A stretch of DNA of 10,318 bases, from positions 1-10,318 of the forward strand of contig JAICTR010000062.1 of the NCBI GenBank assembly GCA_025936275.1, in the 5' to 3' direction. The stretch's first letter is position 1, and each line of letters starts with the position of its first letter. Positions 6,732 to 10,318 of this stretch are shown here, one piece after another. The DNA is from Burkholderiales bacterium. GTDB lineage: Bacteria > Pseudomonadota > Gammaproteobacteria > Burkholderiales > Usitatibacteraceae. The notes under the pieces were generated by a model. The model did no database searches and was not told where the DNA came from. It worked only from the letters and a program-made list of their open reading frames with translations. The translations under genes were made by a program, and so were the position numbers.

Positions 6732-6760
6732 TGCGGCGCACCAATGCGCGTCGCGCCGCA
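6732..6760 (+). promoter_or_regulatory. Inverted repeat in the phaP leader
   Basis: TGCGGCGC (6732-6739) and GCGCCGCA (6753-6760) are perfect 8-base complements separated by 13 bases. They sit just after the predicted transcription start and before the ribosome-binding site AGGA (6767-6770). This could be a 5' stabilising hairpin in the mRNA, or a downstream operator, since relatives have a PhaR site near the phaP start site. The sequence alone does not decide. Confidence 0.5.
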
Positions 6761-6775
6761 CCCGAGAGGACGACC

Positions 6776-7303
6776 ATGGCCACCATCAACGCGAACCCGC
6801 TTTCCGAGTTTTCCAGCGCCACCGTGGACGCGGCCGCCCGCCTCACGCAGATTTCCATGGATAGCGCCGAGCGCGCCATCACCGTGCAGCTCGAGTACGC
6901 CAAGGGCGCGCTGAGCCAGGCCACGCTCAACGCCAGGGCGCTCGCCGGCGCGAAGGATGTGCAGGAGCTGCTCGCGCTTCGCACGCGCATCGCCGAGAAC
7001 ACGCTCGAGAACCTGATGGGCTACTCGCGCAGCCTCTACGAAGTCGCCTCGGAAGCGCAGACCGAGCTCTCGCGCCTCGCCGAGGAGCGCCTGGGCACCT
7101 TCCAGAAGGCGGTCACCGAAAGCGTCGACCAGGCCGCGAAGAGCGCGCCCGCGGGGGGCGATCTCGCCGCCGCCGCGATCAAGTCCTCGCTCGCCGCGAC
7201 CACCGCCGCGTTCGACACCTTCGCCAAGGCGGCGAAGCACGTCGCGAGCTTCACCGACGCCGGGGTGCGCGGCGCCGCGACCAACGGCAAGGCAAGGAAA
7301 TAG
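6776..7303 (+). CDS. phaP: Phasin, PHA granule surface protein
   Basis: A small amphipathic structural protein that coats PHA granules, controlling their size and number and shielding the polymer. The 175 residues are almost wholly helix-forming, rich in Ala, Leu and Glu, with no Cys or Trp. The core MDSAERAITVQLEYAKGALS through LENLMGYSRSLYEVASEAQ and LSRLAEERL (about residues 28-110) fits the Phasin_2 family. The Ala/Lys-rich tail is typical. The ATG has AGAGGA ending five bases upstream (6765-6770). The frame stays open far upstream, but promoter, ribosome-binding site and homology all set the start here. It has its own strong promoter, is divergent from phaR, and is followed by two hairpins that probably end or thin transcription before phaB. 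Identification is firm; several phasin paralogues are common in one genome. Confidence 0.95.
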   Translation: MATINANPLSEFSSATVDAAARLTQISMDSAERAITVQLEYAKGALSQATLNARALAGAKDVQELLALRTRIAENTLENLMGYSRSLYEVASEAQTELSRLAEERLGTFQKAVTESVDQAAKSAPAGGDLAAAAIKSSLAATTAAFDTFAKAAKHVASFTDAGVRGAATNGKARK

Positions 7304-7336
7304 GCCGGGGCCGCAACCGAATTCAAGTCTCCTCCT

Positions 7337-7370
7337 CCTTTATCGCAAATTCCCAAGATTTGGATAAAGG
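7337..7370 (+). repeat. First of two hairpins between phaP and phaB
   Basis: The left arm CCTTTATC-G-CAAAT (7337-7350) pairs with ATTTG-GATAAAGG (7358-7370): 13 base pairs with one bulged G and the loop TCCCAAG (7351-7357). No T-run follows, so it is not itself a terminator. The next hairpin carries the identical 7-base loop. Upstream lies a pyrimidine tract CTCCTCCTCC (7329-7338). It could stabilise the phaP mRNA 3' end, be part of a small RNA, or bind a protein. Confidence 0.75.
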
Positions 7371-7374
7371 TTCG

Positions 7375-7405
7375 AACCCCGGGTCCCAAGCCCGGGGTTT
7401 TTTTT
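7375..7405 (+). terminator. Intrinsic terminator after phaP
   Basis: AACCCCGGG (7375-7383) pairs with CCCGGGGTT (7391-7399) around the loop TCCCAAG (7384-7390), and eight consecutive T follow (7398-7405). A strong GC stem with a U-tract is a textbook Rho-independent terminator. It lies 72 bases after the phaP stop and only 24 bases before the phaB ATG, so phaB depends on read-through or on an unseen promoter. Confidence 0.92.
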
Positions 7406-7429
7406 CGTGCCTCGAAGGAAGCTGACGCG

Positions 7430-8176
7430 ATGCAACGACGGGTGGCACTGGTGACGGGCGGCGTGGGCGGGATCGGCACCGCGGTGTGCAAGCGGCTCGC
7501 CGCCGACGGCCACTTCGTGGTCGCGAACGCCATTCCCGGCACCGAGGAGCGCTGGCGCGAGGCGATGGCCGCCGCCGGGCTGAACGGCGATCGCACCGCC
7601 CTCGCCTTCGGCGACGTCACCGACTTCGAGGCGATGGGCGAGATGGTCGCCGCCATCGCGCGCGACCACGGACCGGTCGAGATCCTGGTGAACTGCGCCG
7701 GCATCACCCGCGACGTCACCTTCCGCAAGATGACGCTCGAGCAATGGCGCAGCGTCCTCGCCACCAACCTCGACAGCGTCTTCAACGTGACGCGCCACGT
7801 GATCGAGGCGATGATCGAGCGCGGCTGGGGGCGCATCGTGAACATCTCCTCGGTGAACGCGGTGCGCGGCCAGTTCGGCCAGACCAACTATGCCGCGGCC
7901 AAGGCAGGCATTCTCGGCTTCACCAAGTCCCTCGCGCAGGAAGTGGTGAAGAAGGGCGTCACCGTGAACGCGATCTCGCCGGGCTACGTGCAGACCGACA
8001 TGGTGATGGCGATCCGCGAGGACGTGCGGCGCCAGATCGTGGAGCAGATTCCCGCGGGACGCCTCGCGATGCCGGAGGAAGTGGCCGATGCGGTCGCGTT
8101 CCTCGCCTCGGAGAAGGCGGCCTACATCACCGGCACCAACCTCGCGGTGAACGGCGGGCTGCACATGTACGCGTAG
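7430..8176 (+). CDS. phaB: Acetoacetyl-CoA reductase (NADPH), short-chain dehydrogenase
   Basis: It reduces acetoacetyl-CoA to (R)-3-hydroxybutyryl-CoA, the monomer for PHA synthase. The 248 residues form one Rossmann-fold SDR domain: cofactor loop TGGVGGIG (9-16), NCAG (88-91, Cys where most SDRs have NNAG), Asn113, Ser141, and the YAAAK pair Tyr154/Lys158 as catalytic residues. The stretch IVNISSVN...GQFGQTNY and the end NGGLHMYA match PhaB of Cupriavidus far better than FabG, which usually has a different loop there and ends without GLHM. AAGGA (7415-7419) is the ribosome-binding site, with a rather long 10-base spacing, directly behind the terminator T-run. The gene ends four bases from the convergent hybrid kinase stop. 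FabG function is the alternative, but the phaR/phaP neighbourhood makes PhaB the better call. Confidence 0.94.
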   Translation: MQRRVALVTGGVGGIGTAVCKRLAADGHFVVANAIPGTEERWREAMAAAGLNGDRTALAFGDVTDFEAMGEMVAAIARDHGPVEILVNCAGITRDVTFRKMTLEQWRSVLATNLDSVFNVTRHVIEAMIERGWGRIVNISSVNAVRGQFGQTNYAAAKAGILGFTKSLAQEVVKKGVTVNAISPGYVQTDMVMAIREDVRRQIVEQIPAGRLAMPEEVADAVAFLASEKAAYITGTNLAVNGGLHMYA

Positions 8177-8180
8177 CGCG

Positions 8181-10031
8181 TCAGCGCGGCGCGAAGACTT
8201 TCGGCCGGGGCGGCACCGGCGGCGATTCGCCGCGCAGGATCTCCTCGATCCGCGCGGGATCGACCGGCTTCACGAGGTGCGTGTCGAAGCCCGCCTCCTT
8301 CGCGCGATGGCGATCGTCCTCGCGTCCCCAGCCGGTGAGCGCCACGATGAAGCACCCCGCGGTGCGCGGGTCGCGCCGCAGGCGGCGCGCCAGCTCGTAG
8401 CCGTGCAGCTTCGGCATCCCGAGGTCGAGGAACGCGAACTCCGGCAGGAAAGCCTGCATCGCCGCGAGCGCATCGACGCCGTCGTGCACCGCGCGAACAT
8501 CGTGGCCTTGGGCCTCGAGCACGGCGCAGAGAGACGCCGCGAAATCGACGTTGTCGTCGGCGACCAGCACGCGGCGCCGCGGCACCGGCGGCTCGTCGCC
8601 GCGCGCTTCCCGATCCGGGCGGCTCGCGCCCTCCCCGGCGAGCGGCAGGCGCACGGCGAACTCGCTCCCCTTGCCCAGGCCGTCGCTGCGCGCGGTCACC
8701 GTGCCGCCGTGCAGCTCGACCAGCTGGCGCACCAGCGTGAGCCCCACGCCCAGGCCCGTCTGCACGCGCCCCGGCGACTGGCCGACCTGCACGAACATGT
8801 CGAAGATGCCGGCGAGCGACTCGGGCGCGATGCCGACGCCGTTGTCGGCGACGCGGATCACCGCATCGCGGTCCTCGCGCGCGACCGTGAGCGAGATGCG
8901 GCCACCCGGCTCGGTGTACTTGGCCGCGTTGTTGAGGAGGTTGCCGATCACCTGCGCGAGGCGCGTGGAATCGCCGTCCACCATGAGCGGTTGCGGATCG
9001 ACCTCGACCTCGAACGCATGCGACCGCGAGGCGATGAAGGGCCGCGTCATCTCGACCGCGCCGGCCACCGCCTCGCGCACGTCGAAGGGCGTCCTCTGCA
9101 CGCCCAGGCGCCCGGTGGTGATGCGCGAGACGTCGAGCAGGTCGTCGACCAGCCGCACCATCTGGCGCAGCTGGCGCTCCATCATCTCGAGCGCGCGTTG
9201 CGACATGTCGGGCGGCGAGCCCGGCGTGCGCAGGATCTGCACCGCGTTGCGGATCGGCGCGAGCGGGTTGCGCAGCTCGTGCGCGAGCGTGGCGAGGAAC
9301 TCGTCCTTGCGCCGGTCGGCGTCGTGCAGCGCCTCGGTGCGCCGCTCCACCTCGGCGAGCATGCCGTTGAACGCGTCCACCAGCTCGCCGATCTCGTCGT
9401 TGGTGGTCTTCCTCGCGCGCACCGAGTAGTCGCGCTGGCCCATCACGCGCCGCGCGACGCCCGCCACCTCGAGGATCGGCGCGGTGATGCCGCGCTGCAG
9501 CCAGCCGAGGATCAGCGCCGCGAGGACGAGGCTCGCGACCATCACCACGCCGAGGATCGTGAGGTAGTCGCCGAGCCGCGACCACGGCAGGTAAGTCGCG
9601 CGAATGTAGATGGTGCCGAGCGGCTCGCCCGATTCCACCACGCGGTGGAAGACCGCGATCTGGTCGCCGGTGATGCGAAAGCCGTCGGCCTGCGGATGCT
9701 CCGGAATGCCATCGGCGGTCTGCCCGGGCCGCACGTAGCTCGCGAAAAGCCTTCCATCGTCGGTGTAGATCGCGGCCACCAGCACGGCTTCGCGCACGCG
9801 AATGATGCTGAGATCCTTCTGCGCGGTCTGCGGATCGTTGAAGGCCAACGCCGGGGCGCTCGCGCGCGCGAGGATCTCCGCCTGCAGGTCGAGGCTTCGC
9901 GTCCATTGCTGCTGGTACGCGTGCAGGTCGTACGCCACGAGGCCGATCGCGCTCAGCGCGAGCGCGGTCACCGTCGTGGCGAGCACGAGCACCGTGATGC
10001 GGCGGCTGATCGAGGATCGCGCGCGCGCCAC
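8181..10031 (-). CDS. Hybrid sensor histidine kinase, CHASE8-like/HAMP/HisKA/HATPase/receiver
   Basis: A 616-residue membrane phosphorelay kinase. TM1 spans about 12-34. A periplasmic domain of about 120 residues has features of CHASE8 (AEILARASAPALAFNDPQTA, then AIYTDDGRLFASY). TM2 spans about 156-178. HAMP spans 179-232, with TAPI and DEIGEL. HisKA has HELRNPL with His251. The ATPase domain has the N box NLLNNAAKYTEPGG (Asn364, Asn368), the G1 box DNGVGIAP, FDMFVQVG and the G2 box GLGVGLTL. A receiver domain (487 to about 610) has Asp492-Asp493, phospho-acceptor Asp536, Thr566 and Lys588. Every catalytic residue is present. The start is GTG at 10031, four bases after the stop of the upstream YfiR-like gene. 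No Hpt domain is encoded nearby, so the final relay partner is elsewhere. CHASE8 domains in YfiN-type proteins are controlled by periplasmic YfiR, so the upstream gene may encode its regulator. Confidence 0.92.
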   Translation of the reverse strand: MARARSSISRRITVLVLATTVTALALSAIGLVAYDLHAYQQQWTRSLDLQAEILARASAPALAFNDPQTAQKDLSIIRVREAVLVAAIYTDDGRLFASYVRPGQTADGIPEHPQADGFRITGDQIAVFHRVVESGEPLGTIYIRATYLPWSRLGDYLTILGVVMVASLVLAALILGWLQRGITAPILEVAGVARRVMGQRDYSVRARKTTNDEIGELVDAFNGMLAEVERRTEALHDADRRKDEFLATLAHELRNPLAPIRNAVQILRTPGSPPDMSQRALEMMERQLRQMVRLVDDLLDVSRITTGRLGVQRTPFDVREAVAGAVEMTRPFIASRSHAFEVEVDPQPLMVDGDSTRLAQVIGNLLNNAAKYTEPGGRISLTVAREDRDAVIRVADNGVGIAPESLAGIFDMFVQVGQSPGRVQTGLGVGLTLVRQLVELHGGTVTARSDGLGKGSEFAVRLPLAGEGASRPDREARGDEPPVPRRRVLVADDNVDFAASLCAVLEAQGHDVRAVHDGVDALAAMQAFLPEFAFLDLGMPKLHGYELARRLRRDPRTAGCFIVALTGWGREDDRHRAKEAGFDTHLVKPVDPARIEEILRGESPPVPPRPKVFAPR

Positions 10032-10035
10032 CGTC

Positions 10036-10318
10036 TCAGGCCCCGTCGCGCAGCACGCGCCGCGCCACCGCGAGGAGGCGCGCGCTGATGTCGTGGCCGC
10101 TGCGCTCGGCCGCCGGCAGCGACACCTCGAAGCCCACGCGGTCGTTGTCGATCACGAAGTTGATCGCGCTGCCGGTGAGCAAGCCATCCTCGCCTTCGCT
10201 CACCACCAGCACGCCCTTTTTCTCGGCCCTGTCCGCGACGCGCGCCGGGGAGTCGGTGCCCGCGCCGATGAAGAGCATGCCGATCCCGTCGAGCGAATCG
10301 GAGGGCTTGAGCCGGCGC
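10036..10318 (-). CDS. YfiR-family (DUF4154) periplasmic protein, C-terminal part only
   Basis: The 93 C-terminal residues of a gene whose 5' end lies beyond 10318. A Met codon at 10278 is internal: the frame stays open to the window edge (RRLKPSDSLDGIG), and family homology continues there. The pattern fits the YfiR C-terminal half: a VLVVSEGEDGLLTGSAINFV strand-loop-strand, then DRVGFEVSLPAAERSG and ISARLLAVARRV. YfiR is a periplasmic protein that restrains the CHASE8-GGDEF protein YfiN in Pseudomonas. Here the gene lies four bases ahead of a kinase with a CHASE8-like sensor, which suggests a paired periplasmic regulator. The visible part has no cysteine, although many YfiR proteins carry one or more in this half for a disulfide. 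A signal peptide cannot be checked because the N-terminus is missing. Confidence 0.82.
   Translation of the reverse strand, partial: RRLKPSDSLDGIGMLFIGAGTDSPARVADRAEKKGVLVVSEGEDGLLTGSAINFVIDNDRVGFEVSLPAAERSGHDISARLLAVARRVLRDGA

Noticed and set aside
6613..7329. ATTCAAGTC shared by the phaR-phaP region (6613-6621) and the phaP-phaB region (7321-7329)
   Set aside because: Nine identical bases in two intergenic regions is within what chance can give, and the copies have no common position relative to promoters or hairpins.
7360..7400. tRNA-like GGTTCGAACC T-arm signature before the phaB gene
   Set aside because: The 10-base palindrome at 7369-7378 resembles a T-loop, but the flanking bases do not form a T-stem, and no acceptor, D or proper anticodon arm can be folded. 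The first hairpin's 7-base loop has C, not U, at the position equivalent to U33. It simply joins two hairpins.
8277..10088. Long open frame on the plus strand opposite the hybrid kinase
   Set aside because: The same kind of GC-driven antisense frame, with biased composition and no domain. The minus-strand kinase has every expected motif.
10036..10278. A complete small 80-residue protein upstream of the hybrid kinase
   Set aside because: The frame remains open to the window edge and the preceding residues fit the YfiR family, so this is the 3' end of a longer gene.

Overview
The window is about two-thirds G+C, densely packed, and carries only chromosomal housekeeping, storage-polymer and signalling genes. 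Gene content points to a PHA (polyhydroxyalkanoate)-accumulating betaproteobacterium: prfB followed directly by lysS, a PhaR/phasin/PhaB storage cluster whose PhaB closely resembles the Cupriavidus enzyme, and RimO. This placement is by protein resemblance only. I see no insertion sequence, phage, CRISPR array, tRNA or rRNA gene.

Layout. (1) 1-4521, plus strand: the 3' part of prfB, entering exactly at its programmed +1 frameshift site; lysS; a membrane PAS-PAS histidine kinase; and a single-domain response regulator. lysS/kinase and kinase/regulator each overlap by 4 bases (TTGA, then ATGA), so the two-component pair appears translationally tied to lysS. (2) 4543-6535, minus strand: phaR followed after one base by rimO, which starts at TTG. 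(3) 6536-6775: a 240-base divergent control region with a near-consensus sigma-70 promoter for phaP and several TGC/GCA inverted repeats that look like PhaR operators. (4) 6776-8176, plus strand: phaP (phasin) and phaB (acetoacetyl-CoA reductase), separated by two consecutive hairpins with the same 7-base loop, the second being a textbook intrinsic terminator. (5) 8181-10318, minus strand: a YfiR-family gene (cut by the window edge) followed by a CHASE8-like/HAMP hybrid histidine kinase with a C-terminal receiver domain.

How the parts work together. PhaB makes (R)-3-hydroxybutyryl-CoA for polymer synthesis, PhaP coats the granules, and PhaR is the polymer-sensing repressor expected to act on the phaP promoter and on its own. 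The synthase phaC is not in the window. RimO modifies ribosomal protein S12, and RF2 and LysRS are also translation factors, so the first half mixes translation with two-component signalling. The YfiR/CHASE8 kinase pair resembles the YfiR-YfiN periplasmic control module, with a phosphorelay in place of a GGDEF output.

The points most worth a second look are the twin hairpins with identical loops between phaP and phaB, the PhaR-type operator cluster, and the YfiR-hybrid kinase pairing. No wholly new system is evident.
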